Positions 1 to 6,639 of a DNA stretch of 10,918 nt are shown here, in pieces (position 1 is the stretch's first letter; every line of letters begins with the position of its first letter). The notes beneath the pieces are model-generated. The model did no database searches. It saw only the letters and a list, made by a program, of their open reading frames with translations, and had not been told where the DNA came from. Where the stretch lies: NCBI GenBank assembly GCA_963803155.1, contig CAWDMN010000116.1, forward strand, positions 1 to 10,918, in the 5' to 3' direction. This DNA is from CAWDMN01 sp963803155. Lineage in GTDB: Bacteria; Acidobacteriota; Terriglobia; Versatilivoradales; Versatilivoraceae. The translations under genes and the position numbers were made by a program.

Positions 1-1218
1 CGTTCGTGGTTTTCTCCTGCTCGGAAAGAGGCCACCGGCCGTGAAAAAGAATGTCGTGAATGCGGGGAAGAATTGCTGGCGCGCGGGGAAGCGGCCGTCC
101 TTACTCTGGCCGCTGGCGCGGGGAGCCGGTGGACCCAGGGGGCCGGAGTTGTCAAGGCTCTCCACCCGTTCTGCAAGCTGGCGGGGCGGCATCGCCCTTT
201 TCTGGAAGTCCACCTGGCCAAAAGCCGCAAGACCGGCGCGAGATTTGGAACATTTCCTCCCCACCTCATCAGCACCAGCTATTTGACTCATCAGCCCATC
301 GAGGAGTTCCTCGGCCGGGAACAAAACTATGGCTACCCAGGGCCGTTGTTTCTTTCTCCAGGGCGTTCCGTGGGATTGCGTTTGATCCCCATGGCGCGTG
401 ATTTAAGGTTCCTGTGGGAAGAAACGACCCAGCAGCTCTTGGATGAACGCGCTCAAAAAGTGCGGGAGAGTCTGCAATCTGCCCTGATCAATTGGGCTCT
501 CCAGTCGGGCGAAGGAAACGATTACACGGACAATATTCCTCTGCAATGTCTCCATCCGGTAGGGCATTGGTATGAGATTCCCAATCTGTTGAAAAACGGA
601 CTGCTCTCGAGGTTGCTTGCCCAACAGCCGGATTTGAAGTTTATCATGGTCCACAACATTGACACACTAGGCGCGGACCTGGATCCGGCCCTTTTGGGAT
701 TGCATGCGCAAAGTCAGGTTTGTCTCACCTTTGAGGTGATTTCCCGGAGGGTGGAGGACCGGGGAGGCGGTTTGGCGCGCGTGGGTGGGCGGACGCGATT
801 GGTGGAGGGATTGGCCATGCCACGGGAAGAAGATGAATTCAGGCTTTCCTATTACAACTCCAATACCGCTTGGGTAAACGTTCACCTTCTACTGAAAGCC
901 TTTGGACTTGAGCCAGGGGACCTGTCCAATCAATCCCTGGTCAATGATGCGGTCCGAAATCTCGCGGCCCGAATGCCCTCATACATCACCTTGAAAGAAG
1001 TAAAAAAACGCTGGGGACATGGGCTGGAAGATATTTATCCCGTGGCGCAGTTTGAGAAATTGTGGGGAGATATGTCATCACTTTCCTGCATCAGAACCGC
1101 CTTTGCGGTGGTGCCTCGGCTGCGAGGCCAACAGTTAAAAGAGATTGCCCAGCTCGATGGCTGGTTCCGCGATGGATCGGCTGCTTATGTGGAATCCTTA
1201 ATTCAGAATGGAGAGTGA
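1..1218 (+). CDS. UDP-sugar pyrophosphorylase (UGPase family, PF01704-like), 5' end outside window
   Basis: Likely makes UDP-glucose or a related UDP-sugar from UTP and a sugar-1-phosphate, in the cytoplasm, for surface polysaccharide synthesis. The frame is open from base 1 with no stop, so the true start lies to the left; the first possible internal start (TTG at 73) would sit too close to the nucleotide-binding loop. Counting codons from base 1, visible landmarks are a glycine-rich loop LAAGAGSRW (36-44) followed by a conserved Lys, LHPVGHWYEI (184-193), NIDTLGADLD (219-228), GGRTRLVE (262-269) and YYNSNTAWV (284-292). The last three align with the 'NIDNLGA', 'GKLRLVE' and 'FNTNNLW' blocks of eukaryotic-type UGP enzymes. 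Oddity: the usual PGHGDIY block reads VGHWYEI here. The final codons overlap the next gene by 11 bp, implying an operon. Family confidence is good; the exact sugar (Glc, GlcNAc, GalNAc) cannot be decided. Confidence 0.8.
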   Translation, partial: RSWFSPARKEATGREKECRECGEELLARGEAAVLTLAAGAGSRWTQGAGVVKALHPFCKLAGRHRPFLEVHLAKSRKTGARFGTFPPHLISTSYLTHQPIEEFLGREQNYGYPGPLFLSPGRSVGLRLIPMARDLRFLWEETTQQLLDERAQKVRESLQSALINWALQSGEGNDYTDNIPLQCLHPVGHWYEIPNLLKNGLLSRLLAQQPDLKFIMVHNIDTLGADLDPALLGLHAQSQVCLTFEVISRRVEDRGGGLARVGGRTRLVEGLAMPREEDEFRLSYYNSNTAWVNVHLLLKAFGLEPGDLSNQSLVNDAVRNLAARMPSYITLKEVKKRWGHGLEDIYPVAQFEKLWGDMSSLSCIRTAFAVVPRLRGQQLKEIAQLDGWFRDGSAAYVESLIQNGE

Positions 1219-1762
1219 CAGAGTCGTGGTGAGTGTAGATAATTCGTCTGAAATATTATCAAACAAAGAGATTCTGCCGTGGTATGCACTTCATGTCCGG
1301 CCTCGCTATGAAAAGCAAATTAGTCAAATATTAAAGAGCAAGGGATTTGAGGAGTTTCTTCCACTCTATACCAGCCGGCGTCGATGGTCTGACCGATGGA
1401 AGACCGTTGAATTTCCGCTCTTCCCCGGATACATGTTTTGCCGGTTAAATGAAGAGATACGACTCCCGGTGTTGACCATCCCCGGTGTCATCCACATCGT
1501 CGGAGCAGGTGGCCATTGGATCCCCGTGAGTGAGCAGGAAATTCAGGCAGTCCTCAAAATTGTAAAATCGGGATTAGCCGCGGAACCTTGGCCATACTTG
1601 AAGTCTGGACAGCGTGTGTTGATTGCGGAAGGGAAATTAGCTGGATTGGAGGGAATCTTCCTCAAAAAAAAAGGGGCACACCGCCTCGTGATCACAATCG
1701 AATTGCTGCAGCGCTCGGTGGCGGTGGAAATTGATGCCTCTTGGGTCCGACCGACCAATTAA
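1208..1762 (+). CDS. NusG/RfaH-like transcription elongation factor (specialised NusG paralogue)
   Basis: A 184-residue NusG-family protein. It starts WYALHVRPRYEKQ (25-37), has the NGN-domain signature FPLFPGYMF (69-77) and IPGVIHIVG (91-99), then a C-terminal KOW domain beginning near YLKSGQRV (130-137). Family knowledge: NusG proteins bind the RNA polymerase clamp and increase processivity; paralogues of this kind (RfaH, UpxY, LoaP) act as antiterminators for long polysaccharide or secondary-metabolite operons. The unusual N-terminal lead of about 23 residues and the neighbouring nucleotide-sugar gene favour a specialised paralogue over housekeeping NusG, which normally sits beside secE and rplK. 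ATG 1208 overlaps the upstream gene by 11 bp; GTG codons at 1226 and 1229 are possible starts preceded by GGAGAG. The gene is followed only by a converging gene, so its target operon is either upstream of it or elsewhere. Confidence 0.85.
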   Translation: MESDRVVVSVDNSSEILSNKEILPWYALHVRPRYEKQISQILKSKGFEEFLPLYTSRRRWSDRWKTVEFPLFPGYMFCRLNEEIRLPVLTIPGVIHIVGAGGHWIPVSEQEIQAVLKIVKSGLAAEPWPYLKSGQRVLIAEGKLAGLEGIFLKKKGAHRLVITIELLQRSVAVEIDASWVRPTN

Positions 1763-1826
1763 ATCAGAAAGGCCAAGTAACTTGACTACGGAGAGTCTCA
1801 ACCGGGAGGGTGAGCTCAGGGAAGAA

Positions 1827-2747
1827 CTATCGTAAACCGGCCAGATAAAACATGGGGTTGACGGGAGCGCTCCCCCGGCGCACTTCATAATGGAGGTGCG
1901 GCCCTGTAGACCGTCCGGTGGTTCCCACGGCTCCGATGCGCATCCCTTTTTTCACCAATTGCCGGGGAGCCACAAAAATGCTGGCCAAGTGTGCATACCA
2001 GGTAGTAATTCCCTGGCCATGGTCCAAGATGATCAGGTTGCCATAATCGCTGCGGCGTCCCGTCAAAAAGACGAATCCATCCGCCGCGGCAAAGACCGGG
2101 GTTCCGCGCGGACAGCAGATGTCAATACCCGTATGAAAGGCCGATTCTCCGGCGGCTGTAATTTCCTGCCGTCCTCCAAACCGATCGGAAATCATCCCTT
2201 GAGTCGGCCAGATTGTCGGAAGGTGAGCCAGCTTAAAATTAAATTTGTCGTAATAGCGATCCAGATTTTGAAAGCGGCTTTCCAATTGATTGGCGTCGGT
2301 GGACAGAATTTCCAGATACTCAGCGGGAGTCACTTGCGTCGATTCTTCGTCGGTATTGTAGAGCAGACTATGCTCGGACGGGGCCTTTTCCTTTTCATTT
2401 TTGTTGTCGGAGCTCTTCGGAGGAGCAGGCTTGCGTTCAAATCCCGCTGCGGAACTGACTTTGTTGGCCAACATTTCCAGCAGACTGAGTTTTTCGCTGA
2501 GTTGGTTGGTCAGCATTTCATAATTTTGGTTTGCCGCCTTGAGTAAGGTGACTTCAGAACGTAGTTGGTTAAATTCCCTGACTTTGACCACCATCCGAGC
2601 AAAGTTGACCACAAAAATAGTCAGAGTCAACAATCCGATCACCGTGGCAAATGAGAGGAAGTAGAAGAGCGCTTGGGGAACTGGGATGCTAATGTTCTTA
2701 AGGTCCCCGGGGAGTGCAACGGTGAGAGTGCAAATCTTCTTTTTCAT
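1827..2747 (-). CDS. Membrane-anchored M23 (LytM-type) zinc metallopeptidase
   Basis: Predicted peptidoglycan endopeptidase or activator of 306 residues. From the chosen start: short basic cytoplasmic end (MKKKICTLTV), one transmembrane segment (about 25-49), a periplasmic coiled coil (about 53-96), a charged Pro/Lys/Glu linker (about 105-130), and an M23 domain (about 179-301). All zinc and catalytic residues are present: HTGID gives H205 and D209, YAHL gives H253, and PHLHYE gives H284 and H286, so it should be an active enzyme rather than a degenerate EnvC/NlpD-type activator. The frame extends to a TTG at 2804, but ATG 2747 is preferred because GGGAGA stands 8 bases before it and the extra residues are read through a poly-G/poly-T tract. 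The gene converges on the NusG-like gene and is divergent from the receiver gene, sharing a control region with Fur-like palindromes. Confidence 0.9.
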   Translation of the reverse strand: MKKKICTLTVALPGDLKNISIPVPQALFYFLSFATVIGLLTLTIFVVNFARMVVKVREFNQLRSEVTLLKAANQNYEMLTNQLSEKLSLLEMLANKVSSAAGFERKPAPPKSSDNKNEKEKAPSEHSLLYNTDEESTQVTPAEYLEILSTDANQLESRFQNLDRYYDKFNFKLAHLPTIWPTQGMISDRFGGRQEITAAGESAFHTGIDICCPRGTPVFAAADGFVFLTGRRSDYGNLIILDHGQGITTWYAHLASIFVAPRQLVKKGMRIGAVGTTGRSTGPHLHYEVRRGSAPVNPMFYLAGLR

Positions 2748-2816
2748 GAAACATTTCTCCCGTTCACAACCAGACTTTTGAAAAAAAAATCCCCCCCCTG
2801 GCAAATGCCTATGAGC

Positions 2817-2831
2817 AAATGATAATCATTT
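2817..2831. promoter_or_regulatory. Fur-box-like palindrome upstream of the M23 peptidase gene
   Basis: AAATGATAATCATTT is a perfect 7-1-7 inverted repeat. Its core AATGATAATCATT is identical to the middle 13 bases of the classical 19-bp Fur consensus GATAATGATAATCATTATC. It lies 70 bp upstream of the peptidase ATG on the divergent side. Binding by a Fur-family protein (Fur, Zur, PerR or Mur) is inferred from the sequence only; I see no convincing -35/-10 pair for the peptidase in this stretch. Confidence 0.5.
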
Positions 2832-2918
2832 TGGGTTTAAAGGGAGGACGCCGGTACACAAGCGACAAAAAATGCTAGCAAAAAAAACGTCTTGGGTCAA
2901 ATAAGTTTTTTAGAAATT

Positions 2919-2951
2919 TTGTTTGTCTAAAGAGTGGTCAGCTATGATAAT
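2919..2951 (+). promoter_or_regulatory. Candidate sigma-70-type promoter of the receiver gene
   Basis: Two overlapping readings are possible: TTGTTT (2919-2924) with TATGAT (2943-2948) at 18-bp spacing, or TTGTCT (2923-2928) with GATAAT (2946-2951) at 17-bp spacing. Both place the -10 element inside the palindrome at 2945-2959 and the transcript start about 35 bp before the receiver start codon. An AT-rich stretch lies just upstream (about 2900-2920). Inferred from base matches only. Confidence 0.4.
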
Positions 2952-2959
2952 AATTATCA
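2945..2959. promoter_or_regulatory. Perfect 7-1-7 Fur-family operator-like palindrome before the receiver gene
   Basis: TGATAATAATTATCA is a perfect 15-bp inverted repeat and matches at every position the 7-1-7 Fur box defined in Bacillus (TGATAATNATTATCA). It ends 33 bp before the receiver ATG and overlaps the candidate -10 box, the classic placement for repression. The centre-to-centre distance to the other Fur-like site is 128 bp. The regulator is not encoded in the window; other Fur-family members (PerR, Zur) bind close variants of this pattern. Confidence 0.55.
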
Positions 2960-2992
2960 CCGTGGAATTTCCGAGAATACGAGACTATATCG

Positions 2993-3370
2993 ATGGCCAA
3001 TATTTTGGTAGTGGAAGATGATGCTCAAGTATCGAAGCTGTTCAGAGACATCCTGACCAGGGCGGGGCATCACGCTGAAGTGACGGCCAATGGCAATGAA
3101 GCGATTCTGGCCATGGGAAAACAATCTTTCGATTTGGTCATCACGGATATCTTCATGCCTGAAAAAGATGGATTGGAGTTGATACGGGAGATAATGGCCC
3201 ACAATCCAGGCCTTAAAGTGATTGCAATTTCGGGTGGCGGAAAAAACAGGGCCCCCCTTTACTTGGAGATGGCCAAAAAACTGGGAGCCTGTCGGACTTT
3301 GGACAAACCCTTCGAGTTGAAGGAACTTCTAAAAGTGGTCGAAGAAATCATCCCGCGCAAAGAACCCTAG
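2993..3370 (+). CDS. Stand-alone response regulator receiver protein (CheY-like)
   Basis: A 125-residue single receiver domain with no output domain. The phosphorylation machinery is complete: acidic pair E8/D9/D10 in VVEDD, phospho-acceptor D52 in ITDIFMPEKDG, S80 in AISGGG, and K105 in DKPF. It is therefore expected to be phosphorylated by a histidine kinase and to act by protein-protein contact or as a phosphorelay intermediate. No kinase is encoded nearby, so it is an orphan. ATG 2993 begins the canonical first beta strand (NILVVEDD), but no strong Shine-Dalgarno sequence precedes it. It is divergent from the M23 gene, convergent with glmM, and follows a perfect Fur-like palindrome. Family certain; its partner and output are unknown. 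Confidence 0.92.
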   Translation: MANILVVEDDAQVSKLFRDILTRAGHHAEVTANGNEAILAMGKQSFDLVITDIFMPEKDGLELIREIMAHNPGLKVIAISGGGKNRAPLYLEMAKKLGACRTLDKPFELKELLKVVEEIIPRKEP

Positions 3371-3436
3371 ACTCTGGCATCAGCAATCCTGAAGCCGCCG
3401 GAGGAGCCGCGGGCCCCATCAGATTATTTCGTCCAA

Positions 3437-4777
3437 TTAGGTCAAGATTTTGGAGAGCCGGTCTTTGAGCTCTTCCACCAAATCTTGGAGTTGTAACCGA
3501 TTCTCTCCCTCTGCCATAATTCGAATCAACGGTTCCGTTCCGGAATATCGAACCACAAGCCTTCCTTTGCCTTCTAGGCGACGTTTTGCGTCGGAAATCA
3601 CCTTTTGCAGTTCGGGTGATTTTTGAAAGGGGACTTTTCGCTTGACGCGCAATCCCTCCAGGATTTGAGGACAAGGATGATAATCACCGATCAGCTCGTC
3701 CAGCGTGGTTTTTTCACCCACGACGCATTCGGCGATTTTGAGGGCAGTCAATATTCCATCGCCCGTCGTGTGGAAATCACTCAAAATAATGTGGCCGGAA
3801 GGTTCTCCGCCCAAATTGGCCCCAAACCGTTTCATTTCTTCCCAAACATATTTATCGCCAACCCTGGCTCTAATTAACTCCAACCCTTCCCGCCGCAGAA
3901 TCTGTTCCAAGGCAAAATTGGTCATCAGGGTGCCGACCACTTTCCCGGACTTTAGAGAGCCATTCTGTCTCCAGCGCCGGGACAAGGCCAGCAAGACACA
4001 ATCTCCATCGAAAATTCTCCCCGACCCAGTTACAAACAATGCCCGGTCAGCATCCCCGTCAAAGGCAATGCCAAAATCAAGTCTATTTGAAGGAACCCAA
4101 TCTATCAGGCTTTCCAAGTGAAGGGAGCCGCATCCCAAGTTGATGTTTCGGCCGTTGGGCGCATTATTCAAAACAGAGATATCGGCTCCTAGACGGCGAA
4201 ATATTGCCGGGGCGAGTTCATAAGCCGCCCCATGGCACACGTCGAGACCGATCCGGCAACCGTCCAACCTAACATGAATCTGGCTCCGCAGAAATTGAAG
4301 ATAGTCTTCAGCCAAAGGGGCAGAGTCCTTGACCGCCTTTTTGCTTGATTTGGCTTCTCTCTCACCCATCATTTTCTCAATGCGGGATTCGATCTTTTTT
4401 TCCACGGCGTCGGGAAGTTTGAATCCGTCACTGGAAAAAATTTTGATTCCATTGTCCTGAAAAGGATTATGAGAAGCGGAAATCATGATGCCAATCACGT
4501 AAACATGCTTGCTGACAAGATGAGCCAATCCGGGAGTACTGATGACTCCCGCGTCGTGGATTTCCAAGTCACAGTGGCTAGCCAATGAGTTTGCCAGAAG
4601 GCGGCTAATCCATGGGCCGGACTCCCGAGTATCGCGGCCCAATAAAACATTTCCAGTCCGGCCGGATGCGGAGAAGAACTCTCCCACGGCCCTGCCAATA
4701 GCCGTGATGGTGGGTTCATCCAATGGAAATTTCCCAGCCACTCCTCGAATGCCATCTGTACCAAAGAATTTTTTCAT
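3437..4777 (-). CDS. glmM: Phosphoglucosamine mutase
   Basis: Converts glucosamine-6-phosphate to glucosamine-1-phosphate, the committed step to UDP-GlcNAc for peptidoglycan and LPS. The 446-residue length is typical. The start MKKFFGTDGIRGVAG is the GlmM hallmark. The catalytic phosphoserine is S102 in ISASHNP (99-105), the metal-binding loop is DGDADR (240-245), the sugar-binding loop is GEPSGH (324-329), and the phosphate-binding loop is RYSGTEP (410-416). The start ATG lies 6 bp after the cdaR stop, with GAAGGAC directly before it at unusually short spacing, so translation is probably coupled to cdaR. It is the last gene of the cdaA-cdaR-glmM unit; in Firmicutes GlmM binds and inhibits CdaA. 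It converges with the receiver gene across 66 bp in which I see no clear terminator. Confidence 0.98.
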   Translation of the reverse strand: MKKFFGTDGIRGVAGKFPLDEPTITAIGRAVGEFFSASGRTGNVLLGRDTRESGPWISRLLANSLASHCDLEIHDAGVISTPGLAHLVSKHVYVIGIMISASHNPFQDNGIKIFSSDGFKLPDAVEKKIESRIEKMMGEREAKSSKKAVKDSAPLAEDYLQFLRSQIHVRLDGCRIGLDVCHGAAYELAPAIFRRLGADISVLNNAPNGRNINLGCGSLHLESLIDWVPSNRLDFGIAFDGDADRALFVTGSGRIFDGDCVLLALSRRWRQNGSLKSGKVVGTLMTNFALEQILRREGLELIRARVGDKYVWEEMKRFGANLGGEPSGHIILSDFHTTGDGILTALKIAECVVGEKTTLDELIGDYHPCPQILEGLRVKRKVPFQKSPELQKVISDAKRRLEGKGRLVVRYSGTEPLIRIMAEGENRLQLQDLVEELKDRLSKILT

Positions 4778-4783
4778 GTCCTT

Positions 4784-5488
4784 CTATTTTTTTCCTATTG
4801 GAATAATTTCGATGAGGACGTCTATTTCCGAGGTTTGAGGCAGCCGGATTTGGTGCGGCTCGCTGAGAATGCGCACACGCCGGTGCAAGGTGGTTTTCGC
4901 GCCCTTTGCGTCGATGGGCTCGGTGGTAAGAGTGGTCACTTGATTGGCGTAACGTTCGGGACCCTGAATCTGGACCGTTTCAGGCGACCAAGAGATGTTT
5001 TTCACCTGAAAACCGGAAGCGATTTCTCCTTTTCCCAAAATTCTGGGTTGAATATCCACCTCACGGGTGATGGTTTTATCGAATTCCATTCTGACTTGGT
5101 TTGGAATTATCTCCTGTACGGTCACTCTCCCCGACGCAAAGGCGGGGAGGCGGATATCGGCAGGTGCAATGGTGTAAGTCTTGACTCTGGGTTGGAAATT
5201 CTTGAGATCCAGAATGGCGCTGGCTTCATCGGAACTGAGCCGGCGAACCAGGCTAGAAGGGCCGGTGAGCTGAACATCGAGGTTGTAGACCGGATCGCTC
5301 ACGAGCTCATATTTAACCTCCGGCAAATTGCGCACCACCAGCGGTACCTTCAGCCAGCGAGTGTCGTTGGGTCCTTTGGGCTGTTTGTTGATGGCGATCC
5401 AAAGCAGAAGCGCGATCAGCAGAGAGAGCAGCTTCAAATTCAGGTTCTTAATGAACAGGTGATGGAGTGTGTGGATTACCCGGTTCAT
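4784..5488 (-). CDS. cdaR: YbbR-domain protein, CdaA partner CdaR
   Basis: A 234-residue protein with one N-terminal transmembrane helix (about 17-34, KLLSLLIALLLWIAINKQ) and an extracytoplasmic part made of two YbbR-like repeats (about 47-137 and 141-230). The repeats are recognisable by VPLVVRNLP, VQLTGP and, in the second, VDIQPRILG, VQIQGP and DVLIEI. Family knowledge: CdaR (YbbR) sits in the membrane beside diadenylate cyclase CdaA and modulates its activity. The ATG overlaps the cdaA stop as ATGA, a 4-bp overlap indicating translational coupling, and glmM follows after 6 bp. Four YbbR repeats are common in Firmicutes; two is the short form usual in other phyla. Confidence 0.93.
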   Translation of the reverse strand: MNRVIHTLHHLFIKNLNLKLLSLLIALLLWIAINKQPKGPNDTRWLKVPLVVRNLPEVKYELVSDPVYNLDVQLTGPSSLVRRLSSDEASAILDLKNFQPRVKTYTIAPADIRLPAFASGRVTVQEIIPNQVRMEFDKTITREVDIQPRILGKGEIASGFQVKNISWSPETVQIQGPERYANQVTTLTTEPIDAKGAKTTLHRRVRILSEPHQIRLPQTSEIDVLIEIIPIGKK

Positions 5489-6336
5489 CGCCCCTCCGAT
5501 GTTGCGGACAGATGAGAGATTCTCTCGGTGGAGGATTTGCCTTCGATGATCGAGTGTAAACGATCGCGCAAGCTCTCCCCGTCCAAGTCGCGCTCAATGA
5601 TCCCCCCGACCACCAGGGAGATGATGCCGGTTTCCTCGGAAACCACCACCACCACTGCATCCGATTCCTCGGTGACTCCGATAGCCGCGCGGTGTCGGGT
5701 TCCCAACTCTTTGCTCAATCGGGGATTCACTGTCAGCGGCAAAAAACAAGCCGCCGCCGCGATCCGGTCTTTTTGAATGACGACGGCGCCGTCATGCAGC
5801 GGGGCGTCAGGGGAAAAAATTGTGACCAGCAGATCGAAGGAAAGTTGAGCGTCCAGAGCTACCCCGCTTTCCACATAATTCTTCAAGCCGATATCTCTCT
5901 CCAACACAATCAATCCACCAATCCGCTGGGAGGCGAGGGAGGTGGCGGCCAGAACGATTTCATCATAGGTTTCAAATATAGAATTGCTGGAAAAACGGCG
6001 CAACAATGGATTTTTGCCAATGTGGGCCAAGCCGCGCCGGATTTCCGCGGCAAACAACGCAATGATGGCAAAGACGAGGTAGGGAAAAGAGCGGGAAATG
6101 ATGATCTGAAGGGTCTGCAATTTTCCGGCGAGCGTTGCCATGTAATAGGCGGAAACAAGGAGGCCAACGCCGATGGCCATTTGCATGGCTCGAGTGCCGC
6201 GAATCAACAAGAGAACCTGATAGATGACAAAAGCCATGATCAGCACGTCAAAAGCATCGCTGCCACCAAACTTCTGCAGGCTCAAGGCTTCGAGGAAGCT
6301 CATGAGCCGATTCGTAATTGTCTCTGTCAATGACAC
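5485..6336 (-). CDS. cdaA: Membrane diadenylate cyclase (CdaA/DacA type)
   Basis: Joins two ATP molecules into the second messenger c-di-AMP. Three N-terminal membrane segments are visible (about 29-46, 52-69, 84-98), then a short linker and a DAC domain. The two DAC signature motifs are intact: DGA (182-184, in DAPLHDGAVVI) and RHR (214-216, in GTRHRAAIG), followed by SEETG (233-237). Length of 283 residues is typical. The start is uncertain: GTG 6336 has a weak AAGAG upstream, TTG 6330 is possible, and ATG 6303 would give 272 residues with no visible ribosome site but a family-like N-terminus. The gene overlaps cdaR by 4 bp. It is separated from folP by 303 bp holding a candidate promoter, so it may head its own transcription unit. 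Confidence 0.96.
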   Translation of the reverse strand: MSLTETITNRLMSFLEALSLQKFGGSDAFDVLIMAFVIYQVLLLIRGTRAMQMAIGVGLLVSAYYMATLAGKLQTLQIIISRSFPYLVFAIIALFAAEIRRGLAHIGKNPLLRRFSSNSIFETYDEIVLAATSLASQRIGGLIVLERDIGLKNYVESGVALDAQLSFDLLVTIFSPDAPLHDGAVVIQKDRIAAAACFLPLTVNPRLSKELGTRHRAAIGVTEESDAVVVVVSEETGIISLVVGGIIERDLDGESLRDRLHSIIEGKSSTERISHLSATSEGR

Positions 6337-6348
6337 GTCACTCTTCGC

Positions 6349-6364
6349 ACTTTCCGTTGAAAGT
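6349..6364 (-). promoter_or_regulatory. Small hairpin just upstream of the cdaA start
   Basis: In the cdaA transcript ACUUUC-AACG-GAAAGU forms a perfect 6-bp stem with a 4-base loop, ending 12 bases before the GTG start and close to the weak AAGAG ribosome site. It could affect translation initiation. It matches no riboswitch family I recognise. Confidence 0.25.
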
Positions 6365-6518
6365 CATGTGGATGGCTGAACCCGGCCTTTTGTGAGCTTC
6401 CGCGGAACGGCTGCTCTTCCGGACGGATTGTTCCCCATCAAAGAAAAGAGATGAAAAGTCGCCGCTGCTCCCAACCGGATTCTCTCAAAACCGAATGCGC
6501 CCGCGGGACTTCCCTTTT

Positions 6519-6547
6519 CTTATCATCGTCCACGCTTGTCTGACAAG
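6519..6547 (-). promoter_or_regulatory. Candidate cdaA promoter overlapped by a GntR/FadR-like palindrome
   Basis: On the minus strand TTGTCA (6541-6546, five of six bases of the -35 consensus) is followed after 16 bp by GATAAG (6519-6524, four of six bases of the -10 consensus). The -35 hexamer lies inside a perfect 6-1-6 palindrome, CTTGTCTGACAAG (6535-6547). The centre, TGTCTGACA, fits the half-site pattern yGTM-N-KACr of FadR-subfamily GntR repressors. A transcript from here would have a 5' leader of about 175 nt. Assignment is by pattern only; no such regulator is encoded in the window. Confidence 0.3.
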
Positions 6548-6639
6548 GAGAAAATTCTTAGCCCCATAAACAGGGGAGACAGACTCAGCCGCAAACCCCA
6601 ATCAAGACGTCTCGAGTTCTCGGGGGGAGCGCTGAACAT

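Larger units (their letters stand above)
6337..6639 (-). other. folP-cdaA intergenic region (303 bp) with leader structure
   Basis: No gene is visible here. Besides the candidate promoter and the hairpin near cdaA, it contains the palindrome TTCCGCGGAA (6398-6407), whose left half in the transcript could alternatively pair with an upstream CGGAA to form a CGGAA/TTCCG stem. A weak CCCC/GGGG repeat lies near 6565-6580 without a good U tract, so I do not call a folP terminator. A plus-strand frame entering from here is antisense to folP and is not a gene. Confidence 0.4.

Noticed and set aside
1798..1815. Hairpin CTCAACC-GGGA-GGGTGAG between the NusG-like and M23 genes as a bidirectional terminator
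   Set aside because: One mismatch in a 7-bp stem and no T run on either side.
1890..2546. 218-codon plus-strand frame opposite the M23 gene
   Set aside because: The opposite frame has complete M23 zinc motifs, a membrane segment and a ribosome site; this one has no protein features.
3371..3436. GC-rich stretch between the receiver gene and glmM as a terminator
   Set aside because: The GCCGCC/GGAGGAGCC repeats form only short imperfect stems with no T run following in either direction.
4835..5515. 226-codon plus-strand frame opposite cdaR
   Set aside because: Shadow of the YbbR-domain gene; no ribosome site or family resemblance.
5692..6333. 213-codon plus-strand frame opposite cdaA
   Set aside because: Antisense shadow of the diadenylate cyclase frame; no recognisable domain.
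6565..6580. CCCC/GGGG repeat after folP as a rho-independent terminator
   Set aside because: The stem is only 4 bp and is not followed by a continuous U tract.
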